In this document: positions 1-9,520 of the stretch, in pieces
How positions within the stretch are numbered: position 1 is the first letter of the stretch
Layout: each line of letters opens with the position of its first letter
Source of the DNA: Bursaphelenchus xylophilus
Lineage: Eukaryota > Nematoda > Chromadorea > Rhabditida > Aphelenchoididae
Length of the DNA: 64,000 nt
Assembly (NCBI GenBank): GCA_904066235.2
Contig: CAJFCV020000004.1
Location: forward strand, 12,276,001-12,340,000
Reading direction: 5' to 3'
The notes under the pieces: generated by a model
Databases searched by the model: none
What the model was told of the DNA's origin: nothing
The model's input: only the letters and a program-made list of their open reading frames with translations
Made by a program: the position numbers and the translations under genes

Positions 1-2445
1 CGCCAAAACAGCCGAGATCAAGGCCAGCGCGTTCGAAGATCGACATATCTTCTGCACAAATTTGCGTTTCTTTCCCCCCACTTCGTCATCATATCGCTTT
101 CCTTTGGGTTTGGGTGCATTTGAATGAAAGGTCATTGGGGGATTTGCGTCAATGAAGCCGGTGATTTGAACGGAAAGTCATAATACACACACTCCAAATT
201 ATGACTAATCTTGCCATCGTAGTTAAATGAAATTTACTGGGATGGAAAGACGGGTAAAATACGATTGCCACAGACTTCCAAACATGACAATGCCTGTGAG
301 ATTGTTATGAATTCTGCCGGTCTATTATGCCCATCCACACTCAAATTTTTACAGCCCTACCTACTCGAATAGTCTTCGCTGAAATGCGATCTTATCTGAG
401 TGTGTGTGTTCTTTTCGTCTGGAGGCAGACATCAGCCTTCAATGAGGTCAGAAAACTATATAATCTGTAACTCCAACATTATTTCAATTGCTAAGGCAGA
501 GTCAGAAGAATTGTGAAGGCCAACAAGGAGATCAATGAGGCAACGTGGATTCAATGAGGCATAAATTATTGTCCAGTCTGCCAATGAAATTTATATTGAA
601 AATGAAGTTTATTAAACCAAAAGTTTATTAAAGTGTATCCAATACATAGTATCTAATCTGCCCTTGAGATAATTTCACATATTGCCATGTATGAGGGCCT
701 CAACTGACCACCCGTTATGGAAGCCAGTCGGGAAATTCCTGAGCAGTCTCACTTTGGAAACTCATCACTTGTAATGTACCCCTTTTAAATACATAGCTTC
801 ACGAATTCAAACACACCGTAAAGGTTTGACTGGAAACTGGTCCCAAGAGAAACGCTAGGATTTCCCCTACATTTTTTTGAGCGCACGTCGCGCAAAGTAG
901 GCCACATACTCCCACATTCAATTTCAATTTCATTTACACTAATCACATGCAAAAAAATCATGGAGTGAATCATAATGGTTTCTATTGTCCGCTCAGGGCA
1001 AGATCGCTTCATCGGAGGCCATGACTCTTGCCAGCATCATCGATCCATCTCATCCTGAAGCGAGCGCCCAAACGGTCGTGTATAGGGGGATGTCGAATTC
1101 TTGCTGATCACTTCCGTTTTTAACGATTTCTTGAACTGCTCCAATTTTCCCTCGTTTTGGATTGATCTGACATTGCCAGTAGGAACTTGAAATCCATTAG
1201 GATGAACAGCTACTGTCCCAGGCGAAGCCCTTTGTGCCCGCAACGGCATGGGTGGACAGGAAAAACCGACCGCTCTCCAGGAAGAAAAAACCGGAATCTA
1301 CTCCCACATATAGGCCAAATAGTCGATGTTGTTTTCTTTCAGTATTACAATTCTTTTACTGAACCAGGCACTTAGAATACCTCTCTTATCACGCTTACGC
1401 ACAGGTCTAAAAAATCAATTTCAAGACTCCAACTTTAATCTCAAAAATTTGTGCGCGTAGCTCCTTCAGTCTTCAAGGCCGTCATTGAAGCTTACCTCGT
1501 GTCTGTGCAGTGAAAATCGCAAGGCGGAAACTTTTGTATGTGTAACTGTTTTAATGAATAGGTTTCAAGCAACAAGCTAAAAACTCAAAATCTTTAAGGA
1601 ATACAAGGAGAAGAAACGGGAAAAATTGAAATTGGCCAATTTTGTCTTTGCCTCTGATTTTTTAAAAGGATTTTCGGTCTTACTACGGTCTAGTTAGACA
1701 TGGCAGAACTGTTCTATTACAGACACACACACAGATTTTTATATCAAACGCATATGCCGCGTTTGAAGATGGGGCTGGATGAATGATTTAGCAGACTGTG
1801 CCATCATATCTGTGATTACTGTATACGGCTTGAGATTGCATAGTTTTTTCTCATTTATTTGCACTTGTTTATGGTCTGGGAAGGACATCCAGAGAGATTA
1901 AAATATCCTTTGAAACTTCTACTAAAATTTTCTACAAACGCCCGCCAATTTCATGTAACTCCTTCGGACGATCTTCGACGTTTTCCTCACCAAGATGCGC
2001 CGAATCCTCCCAGCGACATGTGCGTAGTCTCTTGTGAGTGCCGGAGTTCCAAAAACTCAGCACAAACTGAGCGCCCGGATGACCCCGATCTTCCGTCACT
2101 CTGTCACTGAGTGTTAATCTTTGCTTCCAACAATTCCGCAGACGCAATGCAACAAAGAGAGCCAACTTTTTTTGCGTGGTAAATACGTGGGACTTAACGG
2201 GCGATAAGTCGTATTTCTTGGCACTAAGGACAAAAGCACTTGAAGGAGTAGGGAAAAACACGTATTTTTGAGATTGTGATGATGCAATTAACGCGGCTTT
2301 GGTCGCGATATAGCCTCAAGAAACCGTAAAAATCTCTGCCCGGCGTTTTTCTGTCAACACGAGGGATATATAAAGCCACAAGAATGGCAAGTTTCTCATC
2401 AGTTCTCTTCTCATCACACCTCAGTTAGAGCCACTACCTCCAAAC
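1..2445. other. Gene-poor left end, no supported gene
   Basis: Open frames here are short and none resembles a known family. One weak candidate starts with ATG at 384 on the plus strand: its first 20 codons look like a hydrophobic leader and a possible donor follows at 445, but no second exon could be joined convincingly. A minus-strand frame at 1037-1249 is open but unrecognised. Nothing else was seen apart from AT-rich sequence and the promoter of the next gene. Confidence 0.4.
2367..2374 (+). promoter_or_regulatory. TATA box of the small secreted protein gene
   Basis: A consensus TATATAAA lies 72 bases before the ATG at 2446. The sequence between them is CT-rich and ATG-free, consistent with a short 5' UTR. 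The gene is intronless and has a poly(A) signal, so this is a compact transcription unit. Confidence 0.65.
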
Positions 2446-2712
2446 ATGTCCAATATCATCTACCTCGCCGTTTTCGCCATGGTCGCTGCTCTCGCTTCAG
2501 CTCAATACATCGACCCTTTGTTGGTGCCTCCTCCAGTTATCCCTCCCGTGGCTCCGATTCTCCCTCCCGTGGATCCCATTCTCCCTGTCGACCCCATCGT
2601 CCAACCGTATGGCACTGGACTGGGCTATGGACGTGCGGGTCGTATCATCGCCGCTGAACGCGCCATCGAAGACGCGGCCATTCTCAACGCCGAAGCTTCC
2701 GCTCTCGTATAA
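2446..2712 (+). CDS. Small secreted proline-rich protein (88 aa)
   Basis: Single-exon gene of 88 residues, function unknown. Residues 1-19 form a clear signal peptide (polar start, then a run of A, V, L, F and I, ending in ASA before Q20). The mature part begins QYIDPLL, continues with a Pro/Val-rich tract in which a short PPV-P-I-L-P motif is repeated about four times (residues 27-50), and ends with a Gly/Ala region and a charged tail around AERAIEDAA. A TATA box at 2367 and an AATAAA signal at 2754-2759 frame it. Codon use is rich in C-ending codons, unlike the AT-rich surroundings, which suggests strong expression. It could be a cuticle, gland or epithelial secretion; no cysteines are present. 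The gene call is firm, the role is not. Confidence 0.85.
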   Translation: MSNIIYLAVFAMVAALASAQYIDPLLVPPPVIPPVAPILPPVDPILPVDPIVQPYGTGLGYGRAGRIIAAERAIEDAAILNAEASALV

Positions 2713-2753
2713 TCAAACAGAGACCTTTTGCTGTAATCTTTGGCTCTTTTTGC

Positions 2754-2759
2754 AATAAA
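2754..2759 (+). terminator. Poly(A) signal AATAAA
   Basis: Canonical AATAAA 42 bases after the TAA stop of the small secreted protein gene. Confidence 0.7.
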
Positions 2760-4081
2760 GATTTGAGTTCAAAAAAATGTGTCACCCCTCAACTTGAGTT
2801 CAAAAAAGTTTGAGCTCCAAAGAGTCTCCGATGATTTTTAAAAATCGCAAAAAATCTTTTTTGACTTTTAATTTAGGGCGCCGTCTTAAAAGAAAGTCAC
2901 GGAGCCTAATCTGCACGAAATCTTTGTAGGCAGCAGACTTCAAAAGTCTGTGTTTGAAGCCACAGTTTGAACTGCCGTTGCAGCGCCATTGTAAACAACG
3001 GAAATATTATACAATAGATTGGCTAGCAGGCTCTAGAAAAACTGCATTGTCTCCAATTTTTGCTTTCCCCAACTCTCTTTCTTCCAATCGACGACGTTCC
3101 AATCATTGACGTACTATACATCGGCCCAATTTCCCTTTCCTCAATGTAAAGAGATGTATTGAACAACTACAGCTCCATTGACACGAACTAGAACGATTAG
3201 ATCTCTACAGGACCTTGATCCATTTCCCAAAAGGTCTTGCTTTTGTAGGCTAGCAGTAAAGCAAGATAAAGGCATGGAGCCGTCGGTGGGCCAACACTGT
3301 CCGCTAGACCACAGAAACTTGCTGATCTAATGCAATTCTTGTCGTTTGGGCTTGTCTACCATAATCTATGTGAAAGGATTGACTGGTAACAACCCGTTTG
3401 CGAAGCCGCTAGAGTGTTTTAGGCGACATGCATTGTGAGGAATGAAAAGTTTACCCTGCACCATGCAATAGGCCTTTCTGGGCTGCCCTGACATTTTCTG
3501 CACAGTACGGACCCCAAAAATCACTCCAGCGATTCTAGGAACGGATTAGTAGTTGCGGTGTTGGAGATGACTAAAATTTATTTCCTGATATTTCGTCAAT
3601 AAAGATTAGAACCGAATTTTTCCCATCAGTAAGTCGGAATTACTCTAATTTCGTTGAGAAAAAAGGCCGATCAGTCGACAAGTCTTGTGGCAAAGTAAAT
3701 ATAGATTTGTTGAAAGAAATCATTTTTCATGACGTGCGAGACTTTTGTCTTATCGCTTCTCCCAACCCAAGCAATCCATCTTCAAGTTTTTCCCCTCCGG
3801 CAGAATGCCCCTCAAGTTCTTCGATTTTGTTCTCGACCAGCGGCGCAATTCGTCATCCAGTCTGCGCACGGCATTCTCGCCTACTCTAATCGTCCCCAAA
3901 GATCGCAAAGTCTTTCTTGTTGCCCCAGATGTCGACTTACTCGGCGAAAGGCGCGTCCGAAACGCGGCCACCACGAGGAGGGTGGGAGTTGGGAAAAGTC
4001 AGATCACCCGGGGCGATAAATGTTGAATTTAAAGATGGGAGAAAGCGACCTGCGACATTGTGTTCCAAATTCTAACCTTAA
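2760..4081. other. Intergenic, overlapping weak ORFs only
   Basis: Between 3707 and 4026 all plus frames and one minus frame are open for 60-96 codons. None has family resemblance, and frames this mutually overlapping are not evidence of coding. The rest is AT-rich with no structure noticed. Confidence 0.4.
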
Positions 4082-4741
4082 ATGGGTGCGACGATTAAAA
4101 TGTGTGGCAAGTGCCGGAGGCATGGGGTCCTGCAGGCCTACAAAAGCCATCTGGACTGTCCTTTTACGAACTGCGGATGTGATAAGGTGGGGCTTGAGGG
4201 GATAAAAAGATGTTTACAACCAAAAATTTATTTTTTAAGATAGTAATTTTTTGATTTTTAGTGCTTCCAAGTCGACGAATATCGCCAGAAAATGAGGAAA
4301 ATTGTGGCTGAAACCAAGAAAAGGAAGACTGAAAATCTCGAGGCCTCTGAGACTGCCGGACCGTCTACCGAAGCCAACATTGTGCACAACACAGCAAATG
4401 CTAGTGCCTTCAGAATCCCCGCATCTGCTTCAAATAGCCTTCAGTCCCCTTCAACATCCTCGTTTCATCTTCAACACCTCAGAAAGCCCACTACAGCGAC
4501 GGCTGACACCCGAATGAACACATTTTCTCGCCTAAAAACACCGTTATTTAATTCTCCCGTCGAGGAAGAGCCATCAGTCAAAAAAATCAAAGTGGCGTCC
4601 CCGGCCGATTTGCTGAGCCAGCTTCTCAGCCATTACGACATCATGCTCATTGAGCCCATTCCATTGAAAACATTGTTGGCCCAAAATTCTAACGTCCCAA
4701 TTCCGTGTATAGACTTGGACAACTTACAAGTGATTTGTTGA
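4082..4741 (+). CDS. DM-domain (doublesex/mab-3 type) transcription factor, copy 1
   Basis: Exons 4082-4186 and 4262-4741 give 194 aa; the 75-bp intron has a GTGGGG donor and a TTTTTAG acceptor and splits the DM zinc module just before its last cysteine. Visible ligands: C8, C11, H14 (in CRRHG), H23, C26, C31, C33 and C36, followed by a basic helix to about residue 60 (YRQKMRKIVAETKKRK). This is the intertwined zinc-module plus recognition-tail layout of DM proteins, which bind DNA in the minor groove and control sexual traits in animals. The spacing H-x2-C between the fourth and fifth ligands is one residue shorter than the usual H-x3-C. After the domain the protein is Ser/Thr/Pro-rich and ends with a conserved LIEPIPLK motif shared with copy 2. 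No DMA domain is seen. The start is the only ATG that puts the module in frame, and it matches copy 2. Confidence 0.88.
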
Positions 4742-4758
4742 TTTCATTGTTCTATAAT

Positions 4759-4797
4759 ATTAGGTCTAGAAGTATGACTTTGTCGTTTTTTTTATTT
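4759..4797. repeat. Short inverted repeat, left copy (3' flank of DM gene 1)
   Basis: The segment around AGAAGTATGACTTTGTCGTT, about 20 bases after the stop of DM gene 1, recurs in reverse complement at about 5932-5970 with very few differences. This suggests that the 3' flank of one DM gene was copied together with the inversion. Confidence 0.6.
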
Positions 4798-5931
4798 TGC
4801 GTTTTTCACAGGTTTAAATACAATTTCGCAATTTTTGTTTAGAGCATCTGAAAGAACGCTGAAAACGCTATCTACTGATATATGTCTCATATGGCAGGGC
4901 TTTATATCACGACCTTTATAAGACTTCAAACATGACCAACTTCGCCTTAAGAAAGTGTCGTTTGCGGGGAACTTTATTCTGCACGTGTAATGTGAGCAAA
5001 AACGCCGATGATGCATTGAACGCTCATGATAGCTTATGATAGCTCATGAGTTAATCGCGCTTTGATTAAAAAATCAGTTGGGAATGGCTTCAACGGTTCA
5101 AAACCGGAGATTTCCAAACCCACCTAAAAAGTTGGTAGATGGAGAATATTGGTTAAAGCCGACGGCCGGATGCATTAAAAGTTAGCCGAAAAGCTGCACG
5201 TGACGCAGAAAGGAGTTTCACTCAGTTTGCATCAAATGGGGATGATCCAAACAGAAGAGACTTGAGTCTCATACGGACTGACCTAACGCAACATGGAGAA
5301 CATGCGAAATTTTGACAGGCAGACGGGGAGAAAGTCATTTTTGTTTCATTTAGTGATCCGGGACGCACAATCAATCGATTTTGACAACCCGGAGCGCAAG
5401 CGACCGTGCTGTCTATCATTACCGAGGAGAAAGCTTTGCTCTGTATAATATGACATAAACAAGATGTTCTTTACTGAGAGCTCTTGAAAACCGGTAGAAC
5501 GGTTACTGGCATCCGTTATCAACAATAACTGATGCAACTGAAGGAATAGCTATGATTAAAGCGGTCGGAAAGAAATTTTTTTATTTTGCTGCATGATGAC
5601 GTGAAACCCCATGTTGAAAAACGGTCGAAAACACCCTAGAACCGGCGGGGTGGGAGGTGTTCCCGCACCCGCTATACTCTCCGGACACCATGCTTTCAGA
5701 CTAACACTTGTTTCCATCCATGGCACCCGATCTGAGGCGGCAACGCTTCGCTGAATACAAAAATGTCAAAAATTGGCCCCTTGGCTAAATCGCCTCAAAA
5801 CAAAAAAACGTTTTCACTGATGGTGTTCAAAAGTTGGTCAAATTGTTGGAAAATGTCATAGTTAGTAGTGGTAATAGTAACTAAATAAGCTTTAGTGCAA
5901 AGTTTTTTGTTTTGGTTTAATTTATGAGCCG

Positions 5932-5970
5932 CAAAAAACGACAAAGTCATACTTCTAAACCTAATAGAAT
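5932..5970. repeat. Short inverted repeat, right copy
   Basis: Contains AACGACAAAGTCATACTTCT, the reverse complement of the segment just downstream of DM gene 1. It is the only clear remnant of shared sequence in the spacer between the two DM genes. Confidence 0.6.
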
Positions 5971-6610
5971 AAAATTTCTGCCATGTCTAAGAAATTCACC
6001 TCGTAAAAATTGTTTCCTGTCAAGAAGGCTACCAAGGAGTCGGCTGAGATCATACCTCGAGCCTCAGCCAAGTTTCTTGCAATTCTCCGTTCTCTCTCCG
6101 TTTACTTTTAAGGTCAACAAGGGGAGCCTTGACAGTTGTTTGTTGTGATTTTTATCTGTAGTTCGACCCGATGGACCCAAATTCAACCTAGTTTCTTCCG
6201 AAACGTTAATTCTCTCAATTGGGTTGAGAAAATGCTTATTAAAGAGGTGGAATAACTTCACAGATCCAAATCACCGATAAAGGCATAAACTCTTAACGCT
6301 TGTTGTTTGAGCTGCCTTAAACTTCACCATTACCTTCAAAAGAACTGAGTTGTCTGCGGTAGCACCTTCGAGCATAACCTTGTTCTTTGCACAAACCAGA
6401 ACAATCCAGGTTGTATGAATCAGTGAGTGTTCTGCCATCGCGAGACACCATTCTCTGTTTCAACTCCAGATCAATTTCTTCGATAGCGTTTCGGTGCGGG
6501 ACAGGATATAGTGGTCTACAGGGCTCTTCTTTGAAAAAGACGTCTTTTTCAATGACCGGATATCTTTACTACAGATACAATTAGGCTTCTTACAACTGCC
6601 AGGATGTAAT

Positions 6611-6656
6611 CTGCCAGCCTCGGCAGCTTGGCGGATGTTTTATGTATCCGCCAAGC
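6611..6656. other. Double hairpin
   Basis: A perfect 11-bp stem, GCTTGGCGGAT (6626-6636) pairing with ATCCGCCAAGC (6646-6656) across a 9-nt loop, is immediately preceded by a smaller stem CTGCC/GGCAG (6611-6625). It is GC-rich in an AT-rich spacer. Role unknown. Confidence 0.5.
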
Positions 6657-7077
6657 CTTTGCTTACCGGCTGAAGCCGCCTTGGGGACTCCAGTCAAATG
6701 CGCCTCCGATTGTCTCAAGAGGAATTCCGAAAAGGCCTCATGAACTTGCGGTCTGAACGTGTATTTGAGCCACTTCACTCACAACTGCTTCGGTCGGTAA
6801 AAACGCCTCCGTCGAGCATTCGCCAACGCGTGAAACGATGCCTTCTTGTCATTGGACACACACCAACTTTGTTTCTTTTTGTCGACCAATTTATCGAAAT
6901 CTGTCTCCACTGGTATTTATAATTAAGGTGTCTCTATATTAAAGGAAATTAAAAACGATATACATATGTACATATACATTTACAGGCACTTGAAGAAGAC
7001 TAGCATAGCATTATCATATTCTTTAAACTAAATCCCGCTTTTTGATGAAGAAAAGAACAAAGACCGTACACGCAAAA

Positions 7078-7728
7078 CTAGGCGACCAGGTACAACGCTG
7101 GATGAGGAAAATTAAACATACTACAGCCTGGATATAACAGATCAATCGGTATCGGATTGATTAGTACAATGTCTAGCCCCTGAATATTCACGGTGTCTCC
7201 AAGGCTGAGAGGCACATTCATTCTGGGTTTCTTAGGAACTGAGAGTTCGCTGGAAATCGAATAGTCCGAGAAAACAGAGCTTGATGGAGAGGGGTTGAGT
7301 GAGTGCACAGCCTCAAACTGCAACAAATTGGCTGTGGTTGTGGGTTGGTTTAAGCTGTCGCGAGAAGTTGAAGGCGGTAGAAGATCTAGCAAAGTTTTGT
7401 AAGGGGCTTCAGCAATGTTCGGAGTGACAGGCTTTGAGCCAGCGCCTTCAGTCTTTCTCTTTTTGGTTTGTGCAACCACCTTTCGCATCTTCAGACGATA
7501 TTCATCGACTTGGAAGCACTAAAGGCATCAAAATTAAACTTAATTCTATATAAAACAAGGTGATGGCTAAATGCTTCGGAAGGAAACTTAACTTCACGTT
7601 TAAAAATGAAAAAAAAATCTCACCTTATCACATCCGCAGTCGACGAACGGACAGTTTAGATGATGTTTGTAGGCCTGGAGAACTCCGTGCCTCCGGCATT
7701 TCCCACACATTTTGATTGTAGCGCCCAT
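7078..7728 (-). CDS. DM-domain (doublesex/mab-3 type) transcription factor, copy 2
   Basis: Exons on the minus strand are 7728-7624 and 7518-7078, giving 181 aa; intron 105 bp. Exon 1 is exactly as long as in copy 1 (105 nt) and is spliced at the same codon. The zinc module keeps C8, C11, H14, C26, C31, C33 and C36; at the fourth ligand it reads KHHLNC, so either H22 or H23 could bind. The basic tail is YRLKMRKVVAQTKKRK. The middle is Ser/Pro/Thr-rich; the C-terminal part carries VPKKPRM and LINPIPID, related to copy 1. The two genes face each other tail to tail, so the pair arose by inverted duplication, and the C-terminal halves have diverged much more than the DNA-binding part. Sexual-differentiation function is inferred from the family only. 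Confidence 0.88.
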
Positions 7729-7916
7729 TTCCTATAACACCCTTCTTATTGGTAGTATGAGACGGTTCATTCTCAAAAACTTCGGCTATATAACCGCACC
7801 ATATCTCATGCCGAGATCTTGTAGATCCTCGAGTAGGAGGTCTCAGAGTAAGGAGCGTTTTCAACAACGCGAAGTCGACTTGGGTCGGAAGGGCTTTATT
7901 TCTGGGTAAATCATCA

Positions 7917-8795
7917 TTCCCTGACGTCAACAGCAGCTTCCAGGATAGCCGTAAACGTTGCTGGAGACGAAACGGAACGGATTCCAGCCGCAGATAAGCG
8001 CTGCCTTAATTTTTCGGCTGCTTGAATTGGATACCCGCAAGTTTTAAATGACGAATTCGCAAAACTCGCCGAATTCTTGCAATGCGGGTTATGCTGGAAA
8101 CAACTTTGGATCATCACGGATACGTTGGGATCTGACCATGATAAACAGGTCGCCGAAGAAAAATGGAATCGAGCTGATTGCTTCTGGTGATAGGAAGGCG
8201 TAAATAATTTGGATTTCTAAGGCCTGGCACAGCCTTCATAAGTCAAAGTCGTCATAAAATCCGGCAGGGTAAACACGTTAACCTCTGCTTCAATTTTCTT
8301 GATCGGTACTGGATCAATCCGTAGCATGAACTCATCCTCTCCAAGGATGAGGGGCACATCCATTCTGGGTTTCTTAGGAACTGGCTACCTGGCGACCGTG
8401 TGGTTGAATTTTAACATAATCCGAATGCCAAAATTGGGACCTTTCGCCAACAACTTGATTCTGATTTATGAAGGTTGTGACAAGCTTTAGAAGTCAATGC
8501 CCAAATTATTGGTGCCTTGTTGTCATCAGAAACACTCAACCCGATTCCATCTTCCCTCGACGACGAGTTTATCGTAATCTGATTCAAGCGTAACCGAGAT
8601 GATCCAGAGTTGCCTCCAGCATAACCCAGATTGCAAGAATTCGGCGAGTTTTGCGAATTCGTCATTTACAGCTTGCGGGTATCCGTTAGCCGAAAAAATT
8701 AAGGCAACGCTTATCTGCGGCTGGAATCCGTTTCTTTTCGTCGCCGGGAACGCTTACGGCTATGCTTCAAGCTGCTGTTGATGTCAGACGGCTGT
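7917..8795. repeat. 0.88 kb imperfect palindrome with about 335-bp arms
   Basis: The left arm (about 7917-8255) and right arm (about 8460-8795) are reverse complements with scattered substitutions and small indels. For example GACGAATTCGCAAAACTCGC near 8048 pairs with GCGAGTTTTGCGAATTCGTC near 8645. The loop of about 200 bp holds a DM-type C-terminal coding fragment. The arms contain alternative open frames (about 65 codons) that look like decayed coding sequence; the identity of that ancestral protein is not recognised. Confidence 0.75.
8217..8401 (-). pseudogene. DM-gene C-terminal exon fragment (third copy)
   Basis: On the minus strand an open frame reads PVPKKPRMDVPLILG and later RIDPVPIKK before a TAG stop at 8219-8217. 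The first motif matches the tail of DM copy 2 (VPKKPRMNVPLSLG) almost residue for residue, and the second corresponds to its LINPIPID motif. No zinc module or splice-compatible upstream exon was found, so this is either a truncated third family member or an exon captured in the palindrome loop. Its tail beyond the shared motif is different from both intact genes. Confidence 0.6.
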
Positions 8796-9165
8796 TTCCG
8801 GGCTTTTCGTCGAACAACGGAAACCAAGGTTTGCCTATGGATGCAGAAACTTTGCCTTCTGGCGTTTTGCATGTCGAACCCGTTAAAGATTCTAATGAAA
8901 TTTTTTTACAATTGAACGGGGTCGAATCTTCTTATTTTTATCCTCAAATTTCGGTTGCTATTAGTCAGGATAAAGAAAACTAACATTAGCTACCGCTAAA
9001 ATTAGAAAAAGTGCACATATTGCAAGCCTTCTCCAAGCCTCCGCCGACCCTTTGCTAACCGTCCGCAGACCATAAACGGGTTTGCCAGACCTCGTAGGCA
9101 TTTCCTGCAGATTTTTTTGGGTGTCCACCTACCCTACGCCCCGTATCGATCTATGTATTTTGCTA
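8796..9165. other. Intergenic after the palindrome
   Basis: An open plus-strand frame continues from the palindrome arm to a TAA at about 8981-8983 (tail region 8762-8983). It has no recognised domain, and its upstream part is frameshifted relative to the other arm, so it is treated as a relic. Nothing else was seen. Confidence 0.35.
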
Positions 9166-9359
9166 CTAGTCCTTCCGGAAAGTCGCCGGACGGAAATTGG
9201 CGACATGCACTGTGCGAAAAAACTCAGGGTGCGAGCGACAGCTCGAAAAAGCTTATTGCACAGTGCAAAAAGCCAAAAATTGCACAGTGCAAAGTGAACT
9301 TTCGATTTCGCAGAGTGCATGTCGCCGATTTCCGTCCGGCGACTTTCCGGAAGGACTAG
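9166..9359. mobile_element. 194-bp MITE with about 50-bp terminal inverted repeats
   Basis: Ends CTAGTCCTTCCGGAAAGTCG and its reverse complement, flanked on both sides by TA (9164-9165 and 9360-9361), the target-site signature of Tc1/mariner-type insertion. The TIRs extend inward through GGCGACATGCA. The core contains three copies of a GCACAGTGCA-type palindrome, a motif also found in the tandem array inside the CYFIP intron at about 24.1-24.9 kb. There is no coding capacity; the open frames across it are artefacts. Confidence 0.75.
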
Positions 9360-9462
9360 TATGACCCGAACTGCCGTTGACCCGAAAAATCGGTACGCGC
9401 ACGTAATGCGCATTTTCACCTTGAACTTCATGTTCTCCGAATTCTTGAAAGACTTTAAAAAT

Positions 9463-9468
9463 TTTATT
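9463..9468 (-). terminator. Poly(A) signal of the acyltransferase gene
   Basis: AATAAA on the minus strand, about 52 bases beyond the stop codon ending at 9521. Confidence 0.6.
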
Positions 9469-9520
9469 TACATAAGTTTAACATGAACACTTTTAAAAAA
9501 TGAAGTTGCAAAAAGCTTCG

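Larger units (their letters stand above)
4742..7077. other. Spacer between the convergent DM-domain genes
   Basis: No gene supported. It contains a short inverted duplicate (about 4759-4797 against 5932-5970), a tandem/palindromic ATGATAGCT cluster at 5025-5050 and a double hairpin at 6611-6656. Open frames of 60-75 codons (6387-6584, 6698-6922) show no recognisable domain. Confidence 0.45.

Noticed and set aside
3245..3320. Possible tRNA on the minus strand (GTGGTCTAGCGG-like start)
   Set aside because: No B-box (GGTTCGAATCC-type) and no cloverleaf could be drawn, so it is probably chance.
3707..4026. Overlapping ORFs upstream of DM gene 1, considered as its N-terminal exon
   Set aside because: None is in splice-compatible phase with the ATG-led DM exon, and copy 2 has the same short N terminus without such sequence.
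8411..8665. 85-codon minus-strand ORF as the upstream part of the third DM copy
   Set aside because: It is in a different frame from the VPKKPRM tail, no intron could reconcile the frames, and it spans the palindrome arm.
9117..9431. Three overlapping ORFs of 71-100 codons
   Set aside because: They read through an inverted-repeat MITE and share palindromic sequence; no protein family resemblance.
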